A stretch of 64,000 bases of DNA from Fomes fomentarius. Lineage: Eukaryota; Basidiomycota; Agaricomycetes; Polyporales; Polyporaceae. The translations under genes were made by a program, and so were the position numbers. The notes beneath the pieces are model-generated. The model did no database searches and was not told the DNA's origin. It saw nothing but the letters and a program-made list of their open reading frames with translations. Numbering within the stretch: position 1 is the stretch's first letter; each line of letters begins with the position of its first letter. Location of the stretch: NCBI GenBank assembly GCA_022606135.1, contig JABYQN010000003.1, positions 2,604,001-2,668,000 on the forward strand. Reading direction: 5' to 3'. Shown one piece after another: positions 1-12,669 of this stretch.

Positions 1-1549
1 AACCAGTCAGCTTCCGCCTCCAGAAGTATTCGACTTCTTCTCCGAAGGTGATTGCGGCTTCGTACACCAAAAACGCTAGTAGTATATCCCAAAGTAAGTC
101 ACTTGTAGTCGTGATGACACACGATGGCAGGCACCTCCGGCTGCGACAGCACAGCACGAACTCAAATACCTTGGCCGGATGTGAAAGGTTAGCCTGACAG
201 CAGAAATAATGGATGAATGACTTACAAATTCGTATACACCGCTACGAGTAACTCGGCGCTGGGATCTTGTAGATTGGACATCGTAAGTCAGGGTGCTAGA
301 GGAAAGGATACAGGAGGGCTGAAACAGAGAGTCCGTTGAATTCTCGAAAACATATATACCCACTGCGGTGCCCACAATGTTGGGCACATACGAAGGTCAT
401 CGTTCAGGCTACAAATAGATACACCGCCGACCCCATGGCAGAGACCCTTGCTGAGTGAATCATGTATCGAGGGACACGAACTTTGAGAGCGTGTGGTAGG
501 AGCAAAGAACTGCCACGGCAGCACGGCTCCCTGGCTCTTGACATGCTTCGATGATGTTGCGCCGAGGGGATAGGATTGCAGATCATGGGTCCGGTGGAAC
601 CTTCGACTGGCAGTGATTCCGCATCAGGAATACATGCACTGGCAGCAGTGCACGACAGCTCCGCATGCTAACTTGACTGCGGGAGGAGCAATGACAAGAA
701 TCGACACATAGTATGCGTAAACCGCACAACCACTTTGCAGAACATTATGTCTCAGGACAAACGCGTGACTGAACACTATGGTGAACGAGGACGGCCCGTT
801 GGTCGAACTTGCGGTGGCAGTGCCTTAACCATTCTCTCCCAAGACGACGCTCAGAAGCAAGATGGCAGTGGCATACGGTGGCACACTCAGACTGCACTAT
901 TCATCAAACTGAGAACGCGCTGCGGACGATACGTTTCGTGGTGCGTCGCATGGCCAACTTGCATCCATCTTCAACAGTCATGAGCGAAGGTCGGTATAAA
1001 GATGGAAGCTTGAGACGCATGGTAGAACGAGGCGACGATGCGCCCCACGCACGGGCACTGCAAAAGCAGCAGCGCAGCGTGGTTGCTGACGACCCGGTTG
1101 CGGCAGCGGCAGTCACTGTCAACGTCGATACCCATCTGTTCTTCGTATCAGTGGAAGGCGCAGAGCGAACATGATATGATTGGAATCTATACCTGTGTTC
1201 GATGCATGGGTGGTGTTGCACTATACTCAGGTTCTGTGTCTGGAATGTTTTTAGTCAATCAACGTGCACAAGATATGAACCGTTCACGATGCCATGAGCG
1301 AGCTTCTACTGAGCCGCCAGCCTTGGAGATCGTAGAGGAACGGATACGACATCGTTCGAGTCCGTCCAGAACCGTTGTGGAGACAAATATAGTACTCGAT
1401 GAGATGCTCTAAGAGTGGCCAAGAGGCGTATATATGCTATGTCTAATCGGTCTCGACGTGCCACACAGGTATATCATATCCCCTACAAGACGTCTAGATT
1501 CTAATAGGCCATCTATAGTCTATCCATGTCTAGTCTATCCGAGCCCAGT
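1..1549. other. No supported gene
   Basis: Only short open frames on both strands, none with recognisable domains or consistent splice junctions. Nothing I can annotate. Confidence 0.5.
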
Positions 1550-3056
1550 CTAAGAAAGTCTAGCGGTGCTCACAACGGTCTCAAACCGTTCAGAAATTTC
1601 CGTACAGGGACAGTGCAAGGTCTCCAAGGCAGGGAACATCGTCAAAAGTGCGTCAACAATCGGAGGTCCATCTGCAGATGCAGAAGGTACGTCGCCAACT
1701 GCCAACAAGCGCAGCCCCTTCAACTGAGTCTCCTCGGGACCCACAGAGGTCGGTGGGATCGCAGGGAGAGCCAAACTCTCCAAGCGGGTAAAGGATTTTG
1801 CCACCGTGTTATACGCAGCGGACGATATCTGGGCCTTCCACTTCGGCACCGCATGCTCAGCGTCGAGTGTCCCGAGGTCGAGGTTCTTGAGCTGCGGCCA
1901 CCACTTCGCCATCTGCTCCAAATCCGCGTCGTTTGCATCCGGGTCGCGCAGCACAAATCGCTGCAGCTGCTTCATGCGTGCCAGAGGACCGAGGACATCA
2001 AGCGTGTACCACTGTGGGTTAACCCGAACCGGCGAGTAGCCTTCGAGCTCCTCGAACTCTGTGCGATCTTCTATTGTGAGGTCACGCAGGCTCGTAGACA
2101 CCTTCTGAGCGAGGAGCTCGAGGATGGGCTTCATGTATGCGGGCCCACGGAGGCATTTCTCCATGTCGACGTGGAGTTTCGTCAGAGTGCCGACAGGGAT
2201 GCAGTGGAGGATAGCGGACAGGAGCGGGCCTCCGGTACGGATGGTGAGCTTCTGCAATGCAGGGAAACAGGCGGCCTCGGGAGCGAGTAGTTCTTCGAAC
2301 TCGTCTGCTTGGATGTGGCTCGCGTGTACTTCGAGAACGTGGAGGGACGGGAAGGTCGCGATGTTTGCGAGGGTAGAGGGTGTGAGAAAGCAGTTGGATT
2401 GAATGGTGAGGCTCCGAAGGCTCGCGAGAGCGACGACAGACTCGTTCAACGCAACTGACATCCGACCGCGAATATGAAGGGAGTGAAGGTCGGGCGCACA
2501 GAGACCAACATGCTTCAGAAAGCTGGCAGCCGCGTTGCTCCTCTCCAGAACAGCGTGAACCGAACGAGAGAACCCGATGTTGATGGAGACAGTCTTAAGG
2601 CGAGTAGAGGTCGTCCACGTCTGTGGCATCATGCAACCGTGGAAGGAGAGTGCCACATGTTCCAGTCCAGGCAGGATGGGTGAGAGGTCATGGAATACGG
2701 ATGCGCTCAGGTTGGCCGTCGAATGTGTGATACGCCTAATTCGCGCCGCGTTGGCCAAGAACGACGCAGAAAGAGCTCCTGCGGACTGTTGCGAGTTGGC
2801 ATTGAGTCTCCAACTCAGATGCGTACGTTACATTGTACAACTTCAAACTCACCGGCTCGTATCCCTTCGGAAGTAGCGCGAGAAGCGGCTCAACTCCCAT
2901 CAACCGCGCCCACAGCCTGTCCAACGCTGGATCCTTCCACGCCCTACAACACCGCGCGAGCTGAGCGAACGTCCATTTAGGCTCGGTTTTTGGCAAGTCG
3001 GCGCAGAAGTCGAAGACGAGCTGGAGGATCTCGTCTATGAGTAGGGCCGCGTGCAT
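1550..3056 (-). CDS. F-box-like protein with leucine-rich C-terminal region
   Basis: Two exons, 3056-2853 and 2785-1550, joined by a 67-base phase-0 intron (donor GTGAGT, acceptor CAACAG), giving about 479 residues. The N-terminus reads MHAALLIDEILQLVFDFC, the usual start of basidiomycete F-box proteins, followed by a Cys-Cys-Arg-x-Trp-Lys-Asp-Pro segment typical of the second half of the box. The remainder has irregular leucine-rich repeats (LxxLxL patterns such as LRSLTIQSN and LKNLDLGTL), which in this family fold as a solenoid that binds the protein to be ubiquitinated. Inferred role: substrate-recognition subunit of an SCF ubiquitin ligase. The family is large and lineage-expanded in Agaricomycetes, so the substrate cannot be named. 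A TTG in frame 21 bases upstream is ignored in favour of the ATG at 3056. Confidence 0.8.
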
Positions 3057-3440
3057 AATTTTCCGCTCAGAATGCAAGAGAGCGGGGCGCAGCCCGACGA
3101 GGGCGACGAGAGCAGCGTTGAAGGAAGAGGGACGGCTGTGGCAGCAAGCATGGTTGCCAGATTTTGTTGACCGTGGCAGTCCTCAAGCGCAGAATCACGC
3201 TCGCTTGCTGGCACAAAATTTCGGATCGGAGAGTGCCGATTGGTTGCGACATCTCCGGAGGCTCGGAAGCTTGATACACGGAGGGTGCAGACAAGTTCAT
3301 CCGCTTCGGCGGGTAACAGATTTCGGGGCAGCAGTCACATAGCATTGCGTATCTGGGATGATACAAGCTCGTCATATGCATACAGCGTGATACATGGCTC
3401 AAAGCACACTACAACATAAACCTAGGACCGCCCGAGAAGC
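3057..3440. other. Intergenic, F-box promoter and UBI3 3' region
   Basis: No gene seen. The stretch lies between the 5' end of the F-box gene and the stop codon of the ubiquitin fusion, both on the minus strand. It must hold the UBI3 3' UTR and the F-box promoter; I see no clear TATA box. Confidence 0.5.
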
Positions 3441-4485
<1,045 letters not shown>

Positions 4486-5914
4486 ATGGACAGCGATGAA
4501 GAGATGCGCGTAGACGACAGCGAGCCCATCAACTGGCCTGCGGCAGCGAAGGGGAAAGGGAAAGGAAAGGCCACACCACACAATGAGTCGTACGATGTGG
4601 AGAACCTCCCGTGGTACGTCCGCTGAATGACCAGCCGGCTTCGTGCGCAGCGCATGACAAAAGAACAGGGTGGAGAAGTACCGTCCGGTGACTCTGGACG
4701 ACGTTGTGTCACATCACGACATCACTAGCACAAGTGAGCACTCTCGAGTTCGGAGTGCACGGGGTGGTTTGACCGATTGTGGGGTTAGTTGAGAAGTTCA
4801 TTGAGAAGAACAGATTGCCACATCTGCTATTCTACGGACCTCCTGGGACGGGAAAGACTTCTACCATCTTGGCAGTGGCTCGTCGAATATATGGTGCAGA
4901 CTACCGGAAGCAAATCCTGGAAGTGAGTCTCCATGCGGGCACATCCAATCTTACACTCTACCTTCTCAGCACCCATGCTCATTTCAAACAGCTGAACGCA
5001 TCAGACGATCGTGGCATCGAAGTAGTGCGTGAGCAGATCAAGAATTTCGCCGAGACCCGCACCCTTTTTTCCAAGGGCTACAAGCTCATCATCCTCGATG
5101 AGGCGGACATGATGACCACCGCCGCGCAGTCTGCTCTCCGCCGCGTCATTGAGCAGTATACGAAGAATGTGCGATTCTGCATCATATGCAACTACGTGAA
5201 CAAGATCATTCCCGCAATACAGAGTCGGTGCACGCGTTTCCGGTTCTCACCTCTTCCAATTGCGGAGGTGGAGAAGCGAATTGACAACGTCATCGAGGCC
5301 GAAGGGTGTGTGCGAGAATTCAATATATTGTATACGAGAGCTCATCAGCGGTCAGAGCGAAGATAACCAAGGAGGGCAAGCAAGCGCTACTCAAGCTGTC
5401 GAAGGGCGACATGCGTCGCGCACTCAACGTCCTTCAAGCATGTCATGCAGCGTATGAACTGACAGGCGAAGCTGAGATCTACAACTGCACTGGTAATCCA
5501 CAACCAGCGGATATCGAGACCATTGTCAATTCGATGCTGCAGGACGACTTCACGACTTCCTATAATAGTAAGTGACGGCTGGTGAACCTGTCAGTTCTCC
5601 TTTCTGACGACCCCTCCCCTCAGTGATCTCCGCACTGAAAATTGATCGTGGACTCGCCTTGCCTGACCTCATAAACGGCGCGTATGAGTACATTGAGACG
5701 ATTAACTTCAAGCCGCACGCTCGGATATACCTCCTGGACTTCCTCGCTACAACAGAGTACGTGCATCCTCTTACTTCTCGTGTTTTGAGAAGCCTGATCG
5801 TACCATGATTTATGTAGGCATCGTCTATCGACTGGTGGGAGCGAGAAGATTCAATTCACTGCCCTCCTCGGCGCGTTCAAGCACGCGGTCGAATTGTCGG
5901 CCAAGTCTGCTTGA
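4486..5914 (+). CDS. RFC3: Replication factor C small subunit (yeast Rfc3 / human RFC5 type)
   Basis: Seven exons: 4486-4613, 4669-4733, 4789-4922, 4992-5305, 5356-5567, 5624-5756 and 5818-5914, 360 residues, the normal length. Visible motifs in order: RFC box II-like NLPWVEKYRP near residue 40, Walker A GPPGTGKTS, LNASDDRG, Walker B LILDEAD (read as IILDEAD), sensor 1 region FCIICNYVNKIIPAIQSRC, the arginine-finger motif SRC, and sensor 2 GDMRRALN. Family knowledge: one of five AAA+ subunits of the clamp loader that opens PCNA at primer-template junctions; also shared with Rad17, Ctf18 and Elg1 loaders. Choice of Rfc3 over Rfc2/Rfc4 rests on the N-terminal sequence and the C-terminal end EKIQFTALLGAFKHAVEL, which resembles human RFC5. 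The acidic, GKGKGK-containing N-terminal extension precedes the AAA+ core. Confidence 0.95.
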
Positions 5915-6873
5915 GTTGAGTTTGTCGTCTCGCTGTCTGTAATTTCCGTTCCAACGATGTCCGCCTTGACGTGAGCGTTGCGTGTGTGCAAAAGTATGAA
6001 TCGCCACTCGAGCATGTCATACCGAGCCTAATGATTTCGCCAGTGTTCATGATCTTAATGGTGTTGCCAGTGAGACTACTATCTCTCGCTCTGCGCTGTC
6101 ATGACACATAACTTAGAAGGCGTCTTAGGTCAAACAGTCGTCGTCACCGTGAACTGTAAGTGCACGATATCATAATGCGTTCTCAAGCCAAACAACGACG
6201 CCTGGTTTCCCTTCCGTCTTTATTCTCGCGATCATGTACACTTCAAAAGTGACGTGTTTCCCACTTGGGTTGCAGGTTGCCCGCATCTTTCCCCTCCCGT
6301 GATGGTCTCAAGTACGGTCTCGACTAGTAAATGCGATGACAAGGGTTCCTATTAGATTGTCTCGAGGAACACGCTATGATAGTCACTGCGAACAGTGATT
6401 GCAACCATTCCGGGATCCCGTAGTAAGGTAGGTAATGTCGGACGAGCGGCTTCATATTGTATGGCGTAAGTGACCCCAATTTATCCACTGATCCTGTGGG
6501 CCATTTGTCTCTTACAACCCTACGCTACTTGAAATCATGAGTCTTATAAAGCTCTCTGGGGCACGCATAAAACATCTACTCATCTCCTTAGTGAACAGAC
6601 ATCGGCTTTGTCACACGATTGTACCTTCAGGAGAATGGAAATCAGAATAATCCTCAGCAACTGATCATACAGCCACCGTCTTCCCGCCACATCTGTTCTC
6701 TGTTCTTCACCTTGAAGTAGTCTGATGATAGCTAACGGCGACTGCTAGGCGAACCGGAGTCGCCGTCATGTGTAGAGCACTTCACGCTCACTGCGCTCTC
6801 ACGAGTCATCTGGCGGTGTCGTCAACATCTGTCTTTCAGAAGGACCGATGTACATTTGCCTTTGGATGCCGTG
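5915..6873. other. Intergenic, no supported gene
   Basis: About 960 bases downstream of RFC3 with no coding exon I can defend on either strand and no recognisable RNA gene. It ends at the left edge of the MMS19-derived block. Confidence 0.5.
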
Positions 6874-7260
6874 TTCGTCCGACGTGAGGAACTCTCAGTG
6901 GGTCTTTACGACATGCAATAGTGTGACATTCCCCTGTTCAATCTCTCTTCGAATCATGAGGGCGCGCCGCAAGCGTACGCGTGATGATGGTACGGACCGT
7001 TCGCGGTGTCGTCGATCTCGTTTTCCCGCTCGGACGCGATCCATGTGCGGACGAGGCGTCCTACTCGTTCCGTAGGCCTACAAGGTATCCCCCCGTGGTT
7101 GTAAAAAAGTGAGCAAAGAGCAAAGAGGATGCTCAAAAGTAGGCGGTAGACCACTGTCGACTGTCGACGGATGATGGTAGAACAAGTGTGAATTAACGTG
7201 GCTATGCTGGCTATGATTGATATTTCGGCGTCTATCACGCGAAATCGGCCCGCGCATTGC
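6874..7260 (-). pseudogene. Degenerate copy of MMS19 promoter, exon 1 and 5' part of exon 2
   Basis: Read on the minus strand, this stretch aligns with 14514-14895 upstream of and inside the intact MMS19 gene. The exon-1 translation RLVRTWIASERENEIDD matches RLVRTWIASEQEKEIDD of the real gene, but the start ATG is ACG. Exon 2 carries small insertions that break the frame. Homology extends through the promoter (GCAATGCGCGGGCCG is identical) and stops abruptly inside exon 2 after GTCGGACGAA. It cannot encode MMS19 and is a partial duplicate. The other half of the same copy lies at 10655-10955. Confidence 0.85.
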
Positions 7261-7449
7261 GGTGACCTAGGAGCGCGTTCCGCAATTAATAGTTTATACT
7301 TGCCCGTAATCTCCGCTGCCAGATCTGCGTATGGACAACGTCGACCATCCCGAGACTGACACAAGGAAACGACCGACCTCGGATGCGGCGAACCGACCAG
7401 CAAAAAATATCGCAGTCAGTGCCCGTCCAACTCCATCCCAGACACCAAT

Positions 7450-10400
7450 ATGCAATCGCCCGCAGGATCGCCAGACCACTCGACCCCTATCAATGACGAC
7501 GTTGACACGACACTCCGCTACCACTCCCTATTCTCAGAGGAAGAATTAGTAAAATGGGCTGGCGCGTGCAAAGCGTTCGACACGTTGAAACCGCCCTTCG
7601 CCCTATCAATGCTAGTGCACTTCGTCAATATGGATCAACTCAATTCCCAACTCAATGCCCAACTCAATCGTGACCCACCTCTATTGGTCGAGCTCACCCT
7701 CGAAACGGCGCATCGACTACTGGATGAAAATCCCTGGCTCGGAGAGCTCATTCTCGCCAACAAATTCAGACACGTCATATGCTCAAGTAATTGTATCTTT
7801 CCCTTGCACGCGTTCGAGTGCTCACCACATCATTGCGCAGACGTTCTCTTGGCAAAACACCAGTCCGAAGTCCGTTACGTACCGCTCGATGCGGGCATGA
7901 AACAAGGTCGGCCTGTTTGTCACAGGCCCCTAGTCGTGCTAATATTGTCATTCTCCAGCGATTGAGACCTCTTGGCACACACCTTTCAGAGGTTCCACAA
8001 ACTCGCTCAAAGTCACCTTAGAAGCATACATGAAGGATGAGTGCATATATGCGCGTTACCTCTCCTACACTCAATCCTCAGGGACCGGTAAATCGCGCAT
8101 GATCGATCAACTCGCAAAGACCGTTCTTTGCATCCCAGTTAATCTCTCCCCGCCGGATGCCGATGGTAGGCTGGATGTATGCTAATAAATTACTGTCGTC
8201 TTACGCCTTGCCTTCCCATAGCTTTCCCGCCATCCGACACCGTTGCAACACAGTGGTTAACAGTATTCCCAGTGACGGAGCAGGATGTCTACGCAGTACA
8301 GGCTGCATCATTCCTGTACGCGATCTTTTCAACTGCGCACGAGTTCTTGGAGGACCTGGTCACCAAGAGTAGTATCAACCTCGATGGTACGTGACCTGTT
8401 GAAGGGTAAACTGTTCCACCGGCAGCTGTTTGAACTGGACATCACATTAGATCTCAACGGACCAGAGAGGGTCGCACGGCTGGCCCAGTTATTCCGAATC
8501 AAGATGAATGAGGACATGCAGTTTGGCGCACATGGCAAGTACCATCAGTCCTTTTACGATGCGGTCGATAAGAAGGCGAAGAAGGTCAGTGTGCATGGGT
8601 ATGGTAATAGACATTCACTCACAACATTTCGACCAGTTTCAAAACGACATGCGTGGCAGGAAGGAGAAGAGTCCTCGGATGTCGATCACCGGTGAGTTAT
8701 GGGAGTGTGCTGTGTAGATATGTATGAGGGTTGACCTCGTTTTAGATGATGAACGCAAGGTCATAAGTGCTGCAGACGCTTTGCTCAAATACCTCAGTCC
8801 CGAACCGTCGTCGGAGTCTGAGCCGCTGCCGCTTGTGATCATGAGTTTTGACGAAGCCTTCAAGCTCGTCGAGCCTGTCAAAGGCAGCACATGGACTCGG
8901 TTTTCCGCTCTGATACGCGTTCTTCGCCTACTCGTGGAGAAACCCATCTTCACGATCTTTCTGTCGACTGTGGGCAAGCTGGAACAGTTTGCTCCCCTGC
9001 CGGAGCTTTCACCTTCCAGCCGGATCGCAATGAGACAGTTACAAGTGCTTCCCCCCATTGTCTCCACGACATTCGATATACTGTCCCGGAAGCTGTCGTT
9101 CGAACCGGGCAACGAGTGTACTCTGAGGCAGGTTGCATCAACGTATCACATGGCACATCTTGGCCGCCCGCTGTACGTCAATGTATGCACATGTACATGT
9201 GGTGGCTCGAGCTGACGTTGGTCGCAGGTTTGCTGCCGCCTACGACGCAGGCCCCCAGGAGCTCAGACAGGATATTCTGTCTTTCGCAAGCAGCAAGTTG
9301 TTGCAAACCCAGCAAGGCAACCCCAATCTCACGATTCCCCAGATGTTGGCAGGTGTCGGAGTGCGGATCCCCTTTGAGCTGAGACTCATGTCTACTGCTG
9401 GTGCTGCGGTGGAACGTACTTTGATTTCCAACCATCTCCGCCTTCTTCTATTCGCCGACGTTGGTTTCACGAGAGCCGTCACCGCCTGCGCGTCCGAGCC
9501 ACTACTTGCCGAGGCCTCCTACAAGGAGGGGATAGCGGGTAGATGGGCAGGGGGAGAACCCGCTATACAGCGTGCCGGCATTCGGGTGGAATCCGTTAAT
9601 CCGATCCTCGCAATCTCACGCATCTCCCGTGACATCGATGTAAACGTCGACCTCGGCATACATGGAGAAATCGTTGCCGCTTTGCTCTTGCTGGATGCGC
9701 GGGATCGTGCCACGACAATTCCTACTACCGACGGCGCCTTTCCTGGGGATTCTGACCAGCCTGAGGCCGGCGGCGATGGAGACCCTCTGGCGTGTGATGG
9801 CGCTCTGAAGAGACGCATCGTCACCGTACAGCAGTTTCTGAAGGCGCTCATTCCTGACGCTTCTCATCAACCTTGCTTCAATAATCTCCCGACGTCGTAT
9901 CTCGCGGAACACAAGGACACTTCGCTGTCAGGTGCATTCGAGGACGCTCACATCTACTTCAATCACTTTGTCAAGGTCGCCAGTTTTGACGTGGTCAACC
10001 AATCGTTCCTGCTTGGCGCGATCTCACGTGGCGCGGCGTATATCTGCGCCGATAACCAGGCGGCTTACGACATTCTGATTCCGATCCTCTTCGGCACGGT
10101 GTTGAAGGTGAAGCGAGTCTCTGCAATTCTCGTTCAGGTGAAGAACTCCAAGGGATACAGGGCAAAGATATACAGGAGCGTGTTTGCCACGATGAACCCA
10201 TTCACCACTGGCGTCTTCGGCAAGGGCGTGGAGGGTCCGCCGCCTGTCATACGCATCGTCTTCGCGCTCGCGTCCGAAAAGTGCGGGGTATACGTCCCGA
10301 TGCGCGCCGATGGTAGCTCACCGCGTCGCAAGCTTGCGAAGACAGATGCGTCGAAGTTCACCGCGTACGACCTCTGGTTTGCAGGCGCGACTCGTCAGAC

Positions 10401-10710
10401 GTTTGGGGTCATCCAGGACGAGGGCGAAGAACGGTCGTTTGAGGACCTTCGCAAGAAAGTGCGGGACCAACGCGACGTCTTCAAGATGTACAGGTATGGT
10501 AATGGCGCAGTGCAGGAGGAGATGGAAAATATGATTGGTCGGAGTATGCAGCCTCTGATTTCGACAGAGAAGGCCCACTACATGAACTTCATAACAGACG
10601 ACGACGTCCAGGCGCCGGTCGATCTTGCGGACGACGAGCTGTCAGAGCAGCACGACTCGTCCTGCACGACTTCAATCGCATCGGTCGACGCAAAGGCGGC
10701 AGCTTTGTGA
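7450..10710 (+). CDS. P-loop NTPase with C-terminal nuclease-like domain (CR-effector/Crinkler-related type), probably decaying
   Basis: Exons 7450-7786, 7959-8165, 8222-8386, about 8394-8584, 8637-8691, 8746-9172 and 9228-10710. Walker A is SSGTGKSRMIDQLAK; a Walker-B-like IMSFDEAFKL follows. The C-terminal third holds DILIPILFGTVLKVKRVSA followed by ILVQVKNS, where QVK could be the last motif of a PD-(D/E)XK restriction-type nuclease. As I recall, proteins of this plan are multi-copy in Agaricomycetes and resemble the NTPase plus nuclease half of Crinkler-type (CR) effectors; the assignment is by remembered motif, not by search. The gene looks damaged: at 8387-8393 a donor GTACGTG is followed directly by the next exon, so the frame breaks unless an unusual splice occurs. 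The last ~17 codons and the stop are antisense MMS19 exon 4. The start ATG at 7450 is the first in frame with the body. Confidence 0.65.
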
Positions 10711-10955
10711 GAGGAATCAGGCCTTTTTTTGCGGGTATAAGAGTATCCGTGTCGTCCGACAGTTTGCCAGTGTAGAGGACGACGGGGGCCCGTACTTGCC
10801 ATGAGACGATCAGACAGACTGTGAAGTAGCGCAAGAGATGCGCACTGCCCGAGTGGCGGTTCAGTTTCTCGCGATTGTCATATGTATAACGGAGTTACTA
10901 GTAGTCGAAGCGCGCGACTTGCAAGTGCACGTACCCTGGTACGCAGATCATCTTC
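10655..10955 (-). pseudogene. Degenerate copy of MMS19 exon 2 (3' part) to exon 4
   Basis: On the minus strand this matches 14893-15222 of intact MMS19: GAAGATGATCT of exon 2, the following intron, a shortened exon 3 (AAACTGAACCGCCACTCGGG) and exon 4, whose translation VRAPVVLYTGKLSDDTDTL parallels VRTLVAFYTGKLDDTETII. Stops and deletions break the frame. It begins at the exact exon-2 position where the copy at 6874-7260 ends, and it overlaps the 3' end of the NTPase reading frame on the opposite strand. Confidence 0.85.
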
Positions 10956-11678
10956 CACGGCGGGCAAAGGCCGTAACATTCATTCGTTGGTCATTCATAC
11001 TTCGGTCATTCATACTGCAAGGTCTCAAACTCACTCCTTAAGTCCGTGTGTGACCGCCATCCGAAGCACCGGGCCACTGACTAGGAAGCAGAGCAATCAA
11101 GTTGGACTCGGATGCATGGAAGACTCGAGAACAAATTGTTCAAAACGATGCGACGCTCACCGGGCAGTACGACACGGTGAGTGGAAGTGTAGTCATTGCG
11201 GTCCCCGTACTCATCTTCTATTGACAGAGAAGACTTCCTCTGTCACATATGCTAAGGCGATTAACTTCGGATTGATGTGGCTCGGTGATAGGTGGCTGTC
11301 ACGTATGACTTCAAACTCGCAATTGGTCCTCATATGGAAGGTTCTGAAGTCCCTAAGCGCACAGAAACCCATCGGCTCCCGCATGTCCGTGATTGGAACG
11401 CTCCATGGCGCAACCACAGGCGCAACCAAACTCGCACTATACTGCACCCTATGCGTGGAGTGTCGAAGTTGTATTGCGAATGCGGCCTCGGTGCGCCCGG
11501 CATGCAAGCGGCAGCACGACAGGATTCCCTGACATACGACACGTTCCGACATGGTTATGTTGTCCAGAAGAAGAGAGTTGACAGTTCCCGAAGCTAGCTC
11601 AGGTATTTAACCAGGTGAGGTACTGCTCACTTTGCCCAGCGCACCTCGTTCAGTTCAGAGTTCAGCATCACCAGCATC
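10956..11678. promoter_or_regulatory. Intergenic; promoter of the secreted DUF5648-like gene
   Basis: No coding exon supported. TATTTAA at about 11604, some 70 bases before the start codon at 11679, is a plausible TATA-like element, followed by a CT-rich stretch. Elsewhere nothing is seen. Confidence 0.4.
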
Positions 11679-12395
11679 ATGCAGTCCTTCCTCGTCGCTC
11701 TCGTTGCAGTAGCCATCGCTACCCAGACTGGTGCTGTTCCTGCACCCGCCGCTGCCGTGCTCGACGAAGGCCTGACGGTCTCGGCCGACGTCAAAGCCGT
11801 TGTTTTTACCCCCGCTGTTGGCCTTTCTACGCCAAAGAACATCAACGTATGCTTATCATGGGCTGAGTCTAGCACAGATTGCTAACAAGTATGTCCTCTA
11901 CAGGCTCGCGCTGCCGAGGTCTGCGGCTTCCCCGTCGTACCACTCTACCGCGTGGCGAGTGACAGCCTCAACGACCGCATCTTCACGACCGACGCCTCGG
12001 AGATCGAGGCCGCGCTCGTGAGCGGGCAGTACGTCCGCGAGATTGTCCTCGCGTCCGTGTACAGCAACACGACGGGGCCGAACGTTCCCAACGCCGTCCC
12101 CCTCTACAGACTCCACAGCGCGGCAAAGACCGACCACTTTCTCACCACCTCGTTCGAGGAGGTGCAGTCCGCCGTGAACAACGATGGGTATGCATACCAG
12201 GGCATCACTGCGTATGTGTACCCGGCCCCTCAGGATGGATGTGCGGATACGATCCCACTGTATAGGCAGTATAACCCAAAGATTGTGGATCATCAATATA
12301 GCCCCACCCAGCATGACTTCGACCCTTCGACCGGCATGAACTCTGCCGGGTACTACTATGAGGGAATTACGGGATATGTTTTCCCGCCCCAGTGA
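11679..12395 (+). CDS. Secreted DUF5648-like repeat protein
   Basis: Two exons, 11679-11846 and 11904-12395 (phase-0 intron GTATGC...CTACAG), 219 residues. A signal peptide MQSFLVALVAVAIATQTGA is followed by a Pro/Ala-rich stretch. The mature part has three repeats, each starting PLYR: PLYRVASDSLNDRIFTT, PLYRLHSAAKTDHFLTT and PLYRQYNPKIVDHQYSP, with endings such as GYAYQGITAYVY and GYYYEGITGYVF. This PLYR...DH.Y(T)...GY..EGI..YV pattern is the DUF5648 type, common in secreted fungal and bacterial proteins; its biochemical role is not known to me. The first repeat lacks the His (NDR for DH). No homologous neighbour. Confidence 0.85.
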
Positions 12396-12669
12396 CGACC
12401 TGCCAGGACGGTGAGTCAAACAGTCTCACATGTTGAGGCTCTGATTTGATTGTGATCCACCAGAATCATAGGCTCCCTCCATGGTACTATTGACTGCTTG
12501 TAGTCGATGTTACTGCTGTACCCAATCGGGCAAAAAGTGCGACAATAGTATGTGGAATGAGCGGGACAACGGTGTTTGATCACAAGTGGTTCTATTTCCA
12601 CCAGAATTAGTCACCTGTATAGATCCTGAATGGAAATCTGCACTTGCGGACCCTGTCACTATACTTCAT

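Noticed and set aside
735..1412. Overlapping open frames in the first 1.5 kb
   Set aside because: No domain, no splice support, composition not gene-like.
6180..6205. AAGCCAAACAACG, resembling the end of the 65-base repeat
   Set aside because: Only 13 bases shared; upstream part absent.
10882..11532. 216-codon plus-strand open frame after the NTPase
   Set aside because: Starts inside the antisense MMS19 copy and runs into intergenic DNA without domain support.
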